Of a stretch of DNA of 64,000 nucleotides, positions 1 to 12,687 are shown one piece after another (positions within the stretch are counted from its first letter, which is position 1; the number at the start of each line of letters is the position of its first letter). The stretch is taken from positions 11,776,001-11,840,000 of the forward strand of contig OX392527.1 of NCBI GenBank assembly GCA_947623455.1. Direction: 5' to 3'. A program made the translations under genes and the position numbers. Under the pieces are notes generated by a model, which did no database searches, was not told where the DNA came from, and saw only the letters and a list, made by a program, of their open reading frames with translations. This stretch comes from Mimachlamys varia (Eukaryota; Mollusca; Bivalvia; Pectinida; Pectinidae).

Positions 1-3000
1 GCAGGCTGTACACAAAACAGTTGCACACTGCTTCAAAGAATTTCGAACATTGAGTTTATTAAAAGAAGATACAAAACAACTTGAGATCAACATAGCAATT
101 TATTACCTTTTTCAAACAAGAAAGAATACTATTATGCAAATTAAAATATATGGTATGTGTGGGTATCAGCCCCATTGCTGTGGTCTAGGCACACGTACAG
201 TCGTGGATAAGGAACTTGTGTTCGACACCACACTTGGCTGAAGCCTTCAGGTTAATCAACATACAAAAATAATATATGTTAACAAGCTTGTAACATTGTT
301 CAGGGGCAGAAATCAATGCAGAATTCATGCATGACTCTTATTGAATGGCATACGTACAAAGGTAGATATAATATGTGATTAGATAACGCCACCATAGATG
401 AATGACACAGAGGGGAGGGTCACTGCTCTAAACTTTTTTTCATTTTTTTTAAGGAAGTTTTTCTTAACTCTTTATCATAAATGTTTATTGGAACACAAGT
501 TCTTTTTCCAAGATTGTCAATGAATTTGAAAAATAAACTAAGAAAACCATATTATCTCAATAGCAAAATGCCCAAGTTGAGCGGCAAATAAAAACAGATC
601 TACAGGGCATTGTTACTGGGCACATCTAAAAGTAATTACTAAATTTTACTATAGGTATAAGATGACTAGAATCCATATTTATATATGTCACTCAAGCTAT
701 CACACTGTGTGTACAGGATATCTAAAGCTAACCTTTCAGACTGTGTTTGACACAGAAACTATTTAACAAAACATTTGCCTTTCATACACTTACCTCATAA
801 TGTACTCTACGCCCAAATAACACAACTTTATATCAGACTCAAATTTCCCAAAATCTCACATTTTCTTTCACTGAAGAATGACTTTTGTTTAAAATACATG
901 CATTTCCACTAAAACCGGAAGGTGTGTACGAAGTAAGCTTTGTAGGAAAAGGAAAGCAATTTTCCAGTGAATCAGAAGTTAAATTCAATTTCTAAAATGT
1001 TATGCTATAATTTTCTGTGATCTCCGGAACAGTGTCAATTCATAGAAATTGCCCAAAGTTACTTTTAAACTGAAAGATCTGACTCAATGTATTATTCACA
1101 CATTTAAACATTTGAAGATCTGCGAGGCTAATGTTACCAACCTTCAAAGGACCGACTAATTTGGAAACAGATAAATTCTGGCATTGTGATTATGTCGGCC
1201 GTAGCCTCGTTGACTTCCACACCTAGGTACAGATGTAGATACACAGTTACAACTCCTACAATAGACACAACATGTAAGTATCCACTACAACAAACCGATC
1301 ACACTGGTGCAAATCTGGCTTTCACTGATTGGTCATATCTACAGTATAAACAGCGCCAACAGCTGCATGTGAGAAATATCATTGATGAGCAGAAACCTTG
1401 TCTCCAGCATTTTACCAGAACAGTCGGTATCAAAGGTGAACTCACAATGATAGGGGGAGTCTTCCACTAAATTCTAATACAATGGCACGAGAATGGTTCT
1501 GGTGTTCTCTAGCCTCTTTGGACAGTTCCACAAAATCAGGATGACCGATTGAGATGTGCTAAGCCTGGTCTTACCATAGAATTGTGATTTCAGACCAAAT
1601 TGTGTTTGTAAGGCACTACCTTAGCAATAGTACAAGAACCACCATAACCTGTCTTCCTTCTCTCCATATTAACATAAGTTTTACTCTATCATCAAGTTTG
1701 AAAAATACATACAAACAACCTTTAAGCATTGATTAACACTATTTTCAACAACAACCCCAACCCCCAAATTTCTAAAATAATTTTCCACCGACACTGCTGG
1801 AAAAAACGGTTCAAACCGAAAAGTAATTTGAGCAAGCAGTGACTTCCAATGTGTTCTTTATATGTAATACCTTTTAGCGAGTTTCTCTTTAATGGTTGAT
1901 AGTGCGTATAGAAACTTTCCAATCATAAACTGCTTTAGCTCACTTACCATTCAGGCAGGCGAGCTAAAGTATTACCTGTCAATTCTTAGAGAGTGAAATA
2001 ACGGTTGTCCCTATCATCTAACAGAATATGTTTTAGCTCTATCTCTTCAGCTCTCTCTCATGTTTGAATAGTTTGAAAATATATGTACAGAAAGGCACAA
2101 CATTTAGGGCAAAAACATATTGGTCCCTCTACAGCATGAGTGTACATAAGAGTACTGGGACATGAGGGGTTCTACCAGTGTCACATAACAACATTTATAC
2201 CTGGTACCTCAGTCAGTCAGGTGAGCTTAGATACATGCCACTTTTTATCTCAAAAATTAGATTACATCATATCTTGTTAATTGAAGCTACGTGCACATTG
2301 GCAGCCCTGTACCAGGCAGTGCTCTACTTGTACATAACACTTGTATACCTGACTGATAGGGTTAAACGGTACAATTGGAGAAAAACAATGATAAGCTAAA
2401 AACAGAATCAATGAATCAGGCCAACTAATGAAAACATCAATAATGATAGAAAGCAACATTATCCTAATTATTAACAGCAAAGGTAGCTCCACCTAACACC
2501 GTCAAGGGGATAGTTACCTCTCCTCAGGGTTCTGTAGTAGTCCCTTAGTCAGAAAGAAGTCCATTTAGGAAAAGGAATGATAACCATCTCACCCAAAAAG
2601 TCCTGACCAGTGTAGGATTCGACTGATACACTGACTGATACATGGGTACTGAGTGTTGGTTTCAGAATTCACCATACTTCCCTAGCAGTAGTATAATCTA
2701 ATGTCCACTACAGCTACATGGTTAACATTTAGTTCTGATAATAACTACAGTACACATACCCAATAACTGTGAGGAAGAAATACAGAATTGATCACTACAA
2801 TGCTTCATTTGTCTTTAAGGTCAAAGACAACACATATAATAATTATAACTCTTCAACTCTTTCAGAAACAAAAACTGGGACCTTGATTTCATAGGTTTCA
2901 TATATTAATCACCATCTAAGTGCTAAATAGTGTTATTGGAATGTTATATATAGTTAATGTATTACTGTATATCGGTATTAAGTTATCCTATAACTTATTA

Positions 3001-3017
3001 ACCATACCGTATAATGT
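1..3017. other. AT-rich non-coding stretch, nothing recognised
   Basis: No recognisable gene, tandem array or inverted-repeat element was found. A less AT-rich pocket at about 1186-1470 is open for 94 codons on plus, and shorter minus frames are also open, but none resembles a known protein. On minus, a short frame ending in TAG at 187-189 is followed by AATAAA-type signals near 100 and 57. It could be the last exon of an unidentified gene or chance. Confidence 0.4.
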
Positions 3018-3386
3018 TAATGTATTACCGTGTATTACTGTATTACTGTACTGTACATGTTGACTGTATTACTGTAATACTGTACTGTACATGTTGACTG
3101 TATTACTGTATTACTGTACTGTACATGTTGACTGTATTACTGTACTGTACATGTGGACTGTATTACTGTACTGTACATGTTTACTGTATTACTGTACTGT
3201 ACATGTTGACTGTATTACTGTATTACTGTACTGTACATGTTGACTGTATTACTGTATTACTGTACTGTACATGTGGACTGTATTACTGTACTGTACATGT
3301 TGACTGTATTACTGTATTACTGTACTGTACATGTTGACTGTATTACTGTATTACTGTACTATACATGTTGACTGTATTACTGTATA
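3018..3386. repeat. Minisatellite, ~26 bp core with 8-9 bp extensions, ~11 copies
   Basis: Tandem copies built from TGTATTACTGTACTGTACA followed by TGTTGAC, with an optional extra TGTATTAC block, so the period alternates between about 26 and 34 bp. A 70-codon open frame across it is a by-product of the repeat. Confidence 0.9.
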
Positions 3387-3723
3387 AAGCCTTTGATTAA
3401 TGTATCAGAATAGTTTTGAAATCATCTTTATACAGGATGGATTTTGCTTTAGAACTTGATTATTTGTTTATAATTTGACTTAGGTACACTACATTATTGG
3501 TGTTAGGGATATGGGGGGAGATTCTTCATGTATCAATAACAACATGCATACATTAGAAGCAGAAAATATTAACAGATGTAAGCATAAGGCAATTAACATA
3601 TAATAATAATATAACGTGTATTACTAAATGATAAAAACAGTTTGATAAAAGTCAAATGACATTGATTAAAAAATCAAAACTGGTAAATGTACTCATCAGA
3701 TTGAAGCCTACACTATAACCTTA

Positions 3724-5256
3724 GATGTCTGTAGGGTGAGTGGGAACACTCACATTATACATACTGAGATTGTTTTTTTTTTGTACACAAACAGGAATTG
3801 AAAACTTAATTTGCGAGCTTTCGAAAACGTCTGTTTCCTTTGTCAAGCAATAAGGGGCGGAATGGGTAAACATCTTACCCGTCCCTCTGTCTACCTGTAG
3901 TACTAGAGTACATTTGGAAGAAATGTCGCGCTACGTTTTTGACAGCTGACTTCTCCAACTCGCCCTATTTTGGGTAGTGAGCTGAACACGGACACTCGGC
4001 TATTGTACTCTTTGCTTGACAAAGGAAACAGACGTTTTCGAAAGCTTGCAAATTAAGTTTTCAATTCCTGTTTGTGTACAAAAAAAAAACAATCTCAGTA
4101 TATATCATTCATACCAAACTGATGAATCTTATTCCTAACTCACATTATACATACTGTACAGCCGGCCGATGTCTGTAGGGTGAGTGGGAACACTCACACT
4201 ATAGTGTACGTACTGTATAGCCGGACGAAGTCTGTAGGGTGAGTGGGAACACTCACACTATAGTGTACAGTGTACGTACTGTATAGCCGGCCGATGTCTG
4301 TAGGGTGAGTGGGAACACTCACACTATAGTGTACAGTGTACGTACTGTATAGTCGGCCGATGTCTGTAGGGTGAGTGGGAACACTCACACTATAGTGTAC
4401 AGTGTACGTACTGTATAGCCGGACGAAGTCTGTAGGGTGAGTGGGAACACTCACACTATAGTGTACAGTGTACGTACTGTATAGCCGGCCGATGTCTGTA
4501 GGGTGAGTGGGAACACACACACTATAGTGTACAGTGTACGTACTGTATAGCCGGCCGATGTCTGTAGGGTGAGTGGGAACACTCACACTATAGTGTACAG
4601 TGTACGTACTGTATAGCCGGCCGATGTCTGTAGGGTGAGTGGGAACACTCACACTATAGTGTACAGTGTACGTACTGTACAGCCGGCCGATGTCTGTAGG
4701 GTGAGTGGGAACACTCACACTATAGTGTACAGTGTACATACTGTATAGCCGACCAAAGTCTGTAGGGTGAGTGGGAACACACACACTATAGTATACAGTG
4801 TACATACTGTATAGCCGGCCGATGTCTGTAGGGTGAGTGGGAACACACACACTATAGTATACAGTGTACATACTGTACAGCCGGCCGATGTCTGTAGGGT
4901 GAGTGGGAACACTCACACTATAGTGTACAGTGTACGTACTGTACAGCCGGCCGATGTCTGTAGGGTGAGTGGGAACACTCACACTATAGTGTACAGTGTA
5001 CGTACTGTACAGCCAGCCGATGTCTGTAGGGTGAGTGGGAACACACACACTATACATACTGTACAGCCGGCCGATGTCTGTAGGGTGAGTGGGAACACAC
5101 ACACTATACATACTGTACAGCCGGCCGATGTCTGTAGGGTGAGTGGGAACACTCACACTATAGTGTACAGTGTACGTACTGTACAGCTAGCCGATGTCTG
5201 TAGGGTGAGTGGGAACACTCACACTATAGTATACAGTGTACATACTGTATAGCCGG
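3724..5256. repeat. 66-bp minisatellite (~18 copies) split by a TIR element
   Basis: The unit contains GCCGGCCGATGTCTGTAGGG, then GTGAGTGGGAACACTCACAC and a GTGTACAGTGTACGTACTGT tail. Most copies are 66 bp; shorter ~47-bp copies lack part of the tail. One diverged copy (about 3724-3763) is separated from the main array (4138-5256) by an inserted inverted-repeat element. Because 66 is divisible by 3, the minus strand is open for 320 codons (4194-5156) with a 22-residue repeat. I treat that frame as non-genic: no start context, no unique flanking sequence, and open frames on the other strand too. Confidence 0.93.
3764..4098. mobile_element. 335-bp MITE with ~88-bp inverted repeats and TA target site
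   Basis: The left arm (from 3764, beginning CTGAGATTG and a poly-T run) matches the reverse complement of the right arm (ending 4098) over about 88 bases with only one or two mismatches. The arms share a GTACACAAACAGGAATTG block. A 161-bp unique centre separates them. TA dinucleotides flank both ends (3762-3763 and 4099-4100). Long TIRs, a TA target site and no transposase suggest a Tc1/mariner-type non-autonomous element. It interrupts the 66-bp minisatellite. Confidence 0.75.
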
Positions 5257-6020
5257 CCAATGGCCATTACCTTACACTGTCTATGTGTCCTTACAGAACT
5301 ATGCATATTTTCATCTTCATTGTAATGAGATATTACGATAAAGGACAATATACTTGGTATATCTATGTAGGTAGTGAAATAGAGACATCAACCAATAACC
5401 AAGAGTTGAGTCATTCGTTACACATCTCTTGTTTATTGACATAGTTTAGAAATATCCTGGTGACTATTTTGTAAAAGTGTTATTGTTACATTAGATAGTT
5501 TGATTGTCCTACATGTGTGCAATATTTAACTACATGTGTAGTTGCTGATTATGAGATACTGCTACATGATATTGTGTGAGTAATTTCAGTTTTTTAAGTG
5601 ATAAATCTACAGGCAACTTAGTTTTGAAATGACTTTATGCTGTGAGGAGAACCTGCTCAATTATCTACATCACCATAACTAGTGCAACTAAAGGGAGACA
5701 ACCCAATTATCTTCTGCTGGTAGAGCAGAGAACATGGGAATCACGTACACAATGAAATAGTAATGTTGGCTCTGACTGGTTTATTACATCCAAGAAATTT
5801 ATGGGACATTTTTACACCCATTTGATTGAAGAAAATGATTCATTCATAATAAATGACACACATTCAAGGTCCTAATAATAAAATGTATGTAGGTACTACA
5901 GAAGTATGTTCTGTTTTATTATTGATTTAAAAGGTGGGGATTTTTACAAAATGTCGCTACTAACCATATACACCTGCAGCTAAATACTGAGGAAGGGGAA
6001 AGGAGTCATCCACAATGACA
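5257..6020. other. Spacer between two minisatellites
   Basis: AT-rich unique sequence. I see no exon, RNA gene or inverted repeat in it. Confidence 0.4.
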
Positions 6021-8440
6021 TACCCTAGGTGTTCCACTGATACCCTAGGTGTTCCACTGATACCCTAGGTGTTCCACTGATACCCTAGGTGTTCCACTGA
6101 TACCCTAGGTGTTCCAATATTACCCTAGGTGTTCCAATGTTACCCTAGGTGTTCCACTGATACCCTAGGTGTTCCACTGATACCCTAGGTGTTCCACTGA
6201 TACCCTAGGTGTTCAAATGTTACCCTAGGTGTTCCAATGTTACCCTAGGTGTTCCACTGATACCCTAGGTGTTCCAATGTTACCCTAGGTGTTCCACTGA
6301 TACCCTAGGTGTTCCACTGATACCCTAGGTGTTCCACTGATACCCTAGGTGTTCCACTGATACCCTAGGTGTTCCACTGATACCCTAGGTGTTCCAATGT
6401 TACCCTAGGTGTTCCACTGATACCCTAGGTGTTCCACTGATACCCTAGGTGTTCCACTGATACCCTAGGTGTTCCACTGATACCCTAGGTGTTCCAATGT
6501 TACCCTAGGTGTTCCACTGATACCCTAGGTGTTCCACTGATACCCTAGGTGTTCCACTGATACCCTAGGTGTTCCAATGTTACCCTAGGTGTTCCACTGA
6601 TACCCTAGGTGTTCCACTGATACCCTAGGTGTTCCACTGATACCCTAGGTGTTCCACTGATACCCTAGGTGTTCCATTGTTACCCTAGGTGTTCCACTGA
6701 TACCCTAGGTGTTCCACTGATACCCTTGGTGTTCCACTGATACCCTTGGTGTCCCACTGATACCCTTGGTGTTCCACTGATACCCTTGGTGTCCCACTGA
6801 TACCCTCGGTGTTCCATTGATACCCTAGATGTTCCAATGATACCCTAGGTGTTCCACTAATACCCTAGGTGTTCCACTGATACCCTAGGTGTTCCAATGT
6901 TACCCTAGGTGTTCCACTGATACCCTAGGTGTTCCATTGATACCCTAGGTGTTCCACTGATACCCTTGGTGTTCCACTGATACCCTAGGTGTTCCACTGA
7001 TACCCTAGGTGTTCCAATGATACCCTAGGTGTTCCACTGATACCCTAGGTGTTCCATTGATACCCTAGGTGTTCCAATGATACCCTAGGTGTCCCACTGA
7101 TACCCTAGGTGTTCCATTGATACCCTAGGTGTTCCAATGATACCCTAGGTGTTCAAATGATACCCTAAGTGTATCGTTGATACCCTATGTGCTCATAAGA
7201 TACCCTAGGTGTTTCATTGATACCCTAGGTGTTCCAATGATACCCTAAGTGTTCCATTGATACCCTAGGTGTTCCAATGATACCCTAGGTGTTCCATTGA
7301 TACCCTAGGTGTTCCACTGATACCCTTGGTGTTCCATTGATACCCAAGGTGTTCCACTGATACCCTAGATGTTCCTATGATACCCTAGGTGTTCCATTAA
7401 TACCCTAGGTGTTCCACTGATACCCTAGGTGTTCCACTGATACCCTAGGTGTTCCACTGATACCCTAGGTGTTCCATTGATACCCTAGGTGTTCCATTGA
7501 TACCCTAGGTGTTCCATTGATACCCTAGGTGTCCCATTGATACCCTAGGTGTTCCATTGATACCCTAGGTGTTCCATTGATACCCTAGGTGTTCCACTGA
7601 TACCCTAGGTGTTCCATTGATACCATAGGTGTTCCATTGATACCCTAGGTGTTCCATTGATACCCTAGGTGTTCCATTGATACCCTAGGTGTTCCACTGA
7701 TACCCTAGGTGTTCCATTGATACCCTAGGTGTTCCAATGATACCCTAGGTGTTCCATTGATACCCTAGGTGTTCCACTGATACCCTAGGTATTCCACTGA
7801 TACCCTAGGTGATCCACTGATACCCTAGGTGTTCCAATGTTACCCTAGGTGTTCCACTGATACCCTAGGTGTTCCAATGTTACCCTAGGTGTTCCAATGA
7901 TACCCTAGGTGTTCCATTGATACCCTAGGTGTTCCATTGATACCCTAGGTGTTCCACTGATACCCTAGGTGTTCCAATGTTACCCTAGGTGTTCCATTGA
8001 TACCCTAGGTGTTCCATTGATACCCTAGGTGTTCCAATGATACCCTAGGTGTTCCACTGATACCCTAGGTGTTCCACTGATACCCTAGGTGTTCCACTGA
8101 TACCCTTGGTGTTCCACTGATACCCTAGGTATTCCACTGATACCCTAGGTGTTCCACTGATACCCTAGGTGTTCCAATGTTACCCTAGGTGTTCCACTGA
8201 TACCCTAGGTGTTCCAATGTTACCCTAGGTGTTCCACTGATACCCTAGGTGTTCCACTGATACCCTAGGTGTTCCACTGATACCCTAGGTGTTCCACTGA
8301 TACCCTAGGTGTTCCACTGATACCCTAGGTGTTCCAATGATACCATAGGTGTTCCAATGATACCATAGGTGTTCCATTGATACCATAGGTGTTCCATTGA
8401 TACCATAGGTGTTCCATTGATACCCTAGGTGTTCCACAGA
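6021..8440. repeat. 20-bp minisatellite, 121 copies in unbroken phase
   Basis: The unit is TACCCTAGGTGTTCCACTGA. It repeats 121 times across 2,420 bp without a net insertion or deletion, so every copy starts at the same offset. Variation is concentrated in the last seven bases (CCACTGA, CCAATGT, CCATTGA, CCAATGA), with some CCTTGG or CCATAGG changes in the first half. Most copies carry the CCTAGG palindrome. Confidence 0.97.
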
Positions 8441-8680
8441 CATTGTTAAGGCTACTGATATTTAGACAACAAGTTCAGGTCTTCTACATTATATCTTAAT
8501 GCATTCAGGACTATTTTTAAATTAGAAATATTATGTTAGGTGACACTGTGTTACATGTTTCAATGTAGCATGAGTGAGCAATCTTGTAAAAGTCATGGTG
8601 ATCCCTCCTAACAAACCAAGCTTAACATACATACTATTACAGTGAGAGATTTGACCTAAACAGTATTACACGTACATTCT

Positions 8681-9833
8681 CTTACAGTAAGAGGTTGTAC
8701 ATTACATTTATATACATGCATCACACCCTTACAATGAGAGGTTGTACATTACATTTATATACATGCATCACACCCTTACAATGAGAGGTTGTACATTACA
8801 TTTATATACATGTATCACACCCTTACAATGAGAGGTTGTACTTTACATTTATATACATGTATCACACCCTTACAATGAGAGGTTGTACATTACATTTATA
8901 TACATGTATCACACCCTTACAATGAGAGGTTGTACTTTACATTTATATACATGTATCACACCCTTACAAGGAGAGGTTGTACTTTACATTTATATACATG
9001 TATCACACCCTTACAATGAGAGGTTGTACTTTACATTTATATACATGTATCACACCCTTACAATGAGAGGTTGTACTTTACATTTATATACATGTATCAC
9101 ACCCTTACAAGGAGAGGTTGTACTTTACATTTATATACATGCATCACACCCTTACAAGGAGAGGTTGTACTTTACATTTATATACATGTATCACACCCTT
9201 ACAACGAGAGGTTGTACATTACATTTATATACATGCATCACACCCTTACAATGAGAGGTTGTACTTTACATTTATATACATGCATCACACCCTTACAATG
9301 AGAGGTTGTACATTACATTTATATACATGTATCACACCCTTACAATGAGAGGTTGTACTTTACATTTATATACATGCATCACACCCTTACAACGAGAGGT
9401 TGTACATTACATTTATATACATGTATCACACCCTTACAATGAGAGGTTGTACTTTACATTTATATACATGTATCACACCCTTACAATGAGAGGTTGTACT
9501 TTACATTTATATACATGTATCACACCCTTACAAGGAGAGGTTGTACTTTACATTTATATACATGTATCACACCCTTACAAGGAGAGGTTGTACATTACAT
9601 TTATATACATGCATCACACCCTTACAATGAGAGGTTGTACATTACATTTATATACATGTATCACACCCTTACAAGGAGAGGTTGTACATTACATTTATAT
9701 ACATGCATCACACCCTTACAATGAGAGGTTGTACATTACATTTATATACATGTATCACACCCTTACAACGAGAGGTTGTACTTTACATTTATATACATGT
9801 ATCACACCCTTACAATGAGAGGTTGTACTTTAC
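8681..9833. repeat. 47-bp minisatellite, ~24 copies
   Basis: The unit contains TTACAATGAGAGGTTGTACA and TTTATATACATGCATCACAC. The main variants are GCATCAC/GTATCAC, TACATT/TACTTT and ACAATG/ACAAGG/ACAACG. The period is not a multiple of 3 and the unit has no stop in any plus frame, so repeat-only open frames up to 170 codons appear; they are not genes. Confidence 0.95.
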
Positions 9834-10574
9834 AGTGTTACAAGTATTGTACATACATACATAAGTGTACAGGTATCAGTATTTCAGCCAAATGTTACCT
9901 ATCTTGATTTATCTCAACTTAAAGTCACCAAAGTGCAGCACTAAAATCTTACAAAATGTTCAAAATGATAATAACAAAATTAACTGGCATAGTTATATTG
10001 CTAGAACAAATTTACATGATTTAATTTTCTGAAACAAAATGTTTTTCTCATTTTTGTTCCCCTCAACTCATGATTCTAGTAAAAACAAGATGCCTAGAGG
10101 GCCTGTAGCACTCACCATTACTGCTATTATGATTTTTGAGCTATATATAACCTCTGAACGATTTTGGCAACCTGCATGTTTGTCTGCTGTATTTTACTTG
10201 TCTGCATGATATGTGTTTACTCTAAAACAGTGACAAAGTCTGTATGACTTTAAACATCTTATATTTGGAGAAACTCTCAAAACCTATTTCACACCAGTGG
10301 CTTTATAAGCAGTGGTGCTCCAGTTCCGGTCCAGTGACACCCAACCTGATCACTATGGAATGGTGTATCGTTTATCATTTTCATTTAGATTCTAAATATT
10401 GTTAGATGTATGAGGACAAGTCAAGAAGATTGTGGAAATCAACAACAAAGTACTCCCAATTATATGAAGGGCTTTCCAGTCATTTTCTTCATTATGAATT
10501 TTACAAAAAATAACAAAGCAATATATGTGTGACGCAATTTCAATTTTTGTCATAATTGCTGCTGAAGTTTTAAT
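9834..10574. other. Spacer with a fragment of a dispersed repeat
   Basis: Mostly AT-rich unique sequence. At about 10081-10125 the string AACAAGATGCCTAGAGGGCC resembles the 3' end of the dispersed family seen again at 19.75 and 20.3 kb. Nothing else was recognised. Confidence 0.4.
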
Positions 10575-12255
10575 GATCAGCCACTGTACAGCAGGTAGTT
10601 ATCAATAAGCTGTCAGAGCTCATCAGTTACTGAATAACAGGTAGGCACTAACTAGCTGTTAGAGCTCATCAGTTACTGAATAACAGGTAGGCACTAACTA
10701 GCTGTAAGAGCTCATCAGTTACTGAATAACAGGTAGGCACTAACTAGCTGTTAGAGCTCATCAGTTACTGAATAACAGGTAGGCACTAACTAGCTGTTAG
10801 AGCTCATCAGTTACTGAATAACAGGTAGGCACTAACTAGCTGTTAGAGCTCATCAGTTACTGAATAACAGGTAGGCACTAACTAGCTGTTAGAGCTCATC
10901 AGTTACTGAGTAACAGGTAGGCACTATCTAGCTGTTAGAGCTCATCAGTTACTGAATAACAGGTAGGCACTAACTAGCTGTTAGAGCTCATCAGTTACTG
11001 AATAACAGGTAGGCACTAACTAGCTGTTAGAGCTCATCAGTTACTGAATAACAGGTAGGCACTAACTAGCTGTTAGAGCTCATCAGTTACTGAATAACAG
11101 GTAGGCACTAACTAGCTGTTAGAGCTCATCAGTTACTGAATAACAGGTAGGCACTAACTAGCTGTTAGAGCTCATCAGTTACTGAATAACAGGTAGGCAC
11201 TAACTAGCTGTTAGAGCTCATCAATTACTGAATAACAGGTAGGCACTAACTAGCTGTTAGAGCTCATCAATTACCATATAGCAGATAGCCGCTAATAAGC
11301 TGTTAGAGCTCATCAATTACCATAAAGCAGATAGCCGCTAATAAGCTGTTAGAGCTCATCAATTACCATATAGTAGGTAGCTGCTAATTAGCTGTTAGAG
11401 CTCATCAGTTACAGTATAGCAGGTAGGCACTAACTAGCTGTTAGAGCTCATCAGTTACTGAATAACAGGTAGGCACTAACTAGCTGTTAGAGCTCATCAG
11501 TTACTGAATAACAGGTAGGCACTAACTAGCTGTTAGATCTCATCAGTTACTGAATAACAGGTAGGCACTAACTAGCTGTTAGAGCTCATCAGTTACTGAA
11601 TAACAGGTAGGCACTAACTAGCTGTTAGAGCTCATCAGTTACTGAATAACAGGTAGGCACTAACTAGCTGTTAGAGCTCATCAGTTACTGAATAACAGGT
11701 AGGCACTAACTAGCTGTTAGAGCTCATCAGTTACTGAATAACAGGTAGGCACTAACTAGCTGTTAGAGCTCATCAGTTACTGAATAACAGGTAGGCACTA
11801 ACTAGCTGTTAGAGCTCATCAATTACTGAATAACAGGTAGGCACTAACTAGCTGTTAGAGCTCATCAATTACCATATAGCAGATAGCCGCTAATAAGCTG
11901 TTAGAGCTCATCAATTACCATAAAGCAGATAGCCGCTAATAAGCTGTTAGAGCTCATCAATTACCATATAGTAGGTAGCTGCTAATTAGCTGTTAGAGCT
12001 CATCAGTTACAGTATAGCAGGTAGCCACTATTTAGCTGTTAAAGCTCATCAGTTATCATATAGCAGTTGTTCTCTAATTAGCTGTCAGAGCTCGTCAGTT
12101 AATGTATAGCAGATAGCCGCTAATTAGCTGAATGAGCTCATCAGCTACAGTATAGCAGAAAGCCACCAATTAGCTGTCAGAGCTCATCAGTTACTGTATA
12201 GCAGATAGCCACCAATTAGTATTCATAGCTTATCAGTTACCATGTAGCAGGTAAT
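10575..12255. repeat. 46-bp minisatellite, ~36 copies, with a 598-bp higher-order duplication
   Basis: The unit is built from TCAGTTACTGAATAACAGGT, AGGCACTAACTAGCTGTTAG and AGCTCA. The 5' and 3' edges are diverged and the interior copies nearly identical. A distinctive set of variant units (CAATTACCATATAGCAGATA, then a CATAAAGCAG copy) occurs at about 11.27-11.40 kb and again 598 bp later, i.e. 13 units. This indicates block duplication by unequal exchange. Confidence 0.95.
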
Positions 12256-12260
12256 GTTAA

Positions 12261-12687
12261 TTGTTGAGGAGCTACTCAAATACATAACTTTTGTGAACAA
12301 TTCTATAGTATTTCCAGAGATAGATATGATTTAACAAAATCAAAGTAACATGGGTATGATCCTATATTTAAGAATAAAACCTATAAGCATATAGCTCACA
12401 CAAAAATATGGTGATTTACAATATTATTTGCAGGAGGTTAAACTAAATAAAAAATAATCTTAATCTTAAAATATCATTAGCTAAAATTGCACATTTAAGT
12501 TTAATTACAATTCAGAAAAAAAAAATATTTACTTGGGGAATTAAAAGGCAAACATTGCAAGGTAACATGTACATATACAGACATCAACAAAGACTTCCCA
12601 CTAAACCCTGACAAGACTTAATATTAAATGTATGCAATGTGATGGCAACCTTTTATAATAATATGGAATGTTCAAACAGCTAATAAA
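12261..12687 (-). other. Probable DCUN1D3 3' untranslated region
   Basis: AT-rich sequence directly downstream of the DCUN1D3 stop on minus. An ATTAAA-type signal lies near 12500 on minus. The transcript end cannot be fixed from sequence alone. Confidence 0.3.

Noticed and set aside
187..250. Possible last exon on minus (AKCGVEHKFLIHDCTCA then TAG, with AATAAA downstream)
   Set aside because: Only about 20 codons, with a weak 3' splice site and no upstream exons found. Kept as a note only.
1186..1470. 94-codon plus frame in a less AT-rich pocket, with minus frames also open
   Set aside because: No recognised domain, no convincing splice sites and no partner exons. It could be an unknown exon but I cannot support it.
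4194..5156. 320-codon open frame on minus with a 22-residue repeat (PTHPTDIGRLYS)
   Set aside because: It exists because the 66-bp minisatellite unit is a multiple of 3 and lacks stops. It has no unique sequence, no splice or start context, and frames on the other strand are open too.
6021..8440. CRISPR-like regular repeats, or a telomere-type repeat because of CCCTAGG
   Set aside because: Units are head-to-tail with no unique spacers, the sequence is animal, and the unit is not a TTAGGG derivative. It is a minisatellite.
9306..9818. 170-codon open frame on plus
   Set aside because: Product of the 47-bp minisatellite, with the same sequence in shifted frames of neighbouring units.
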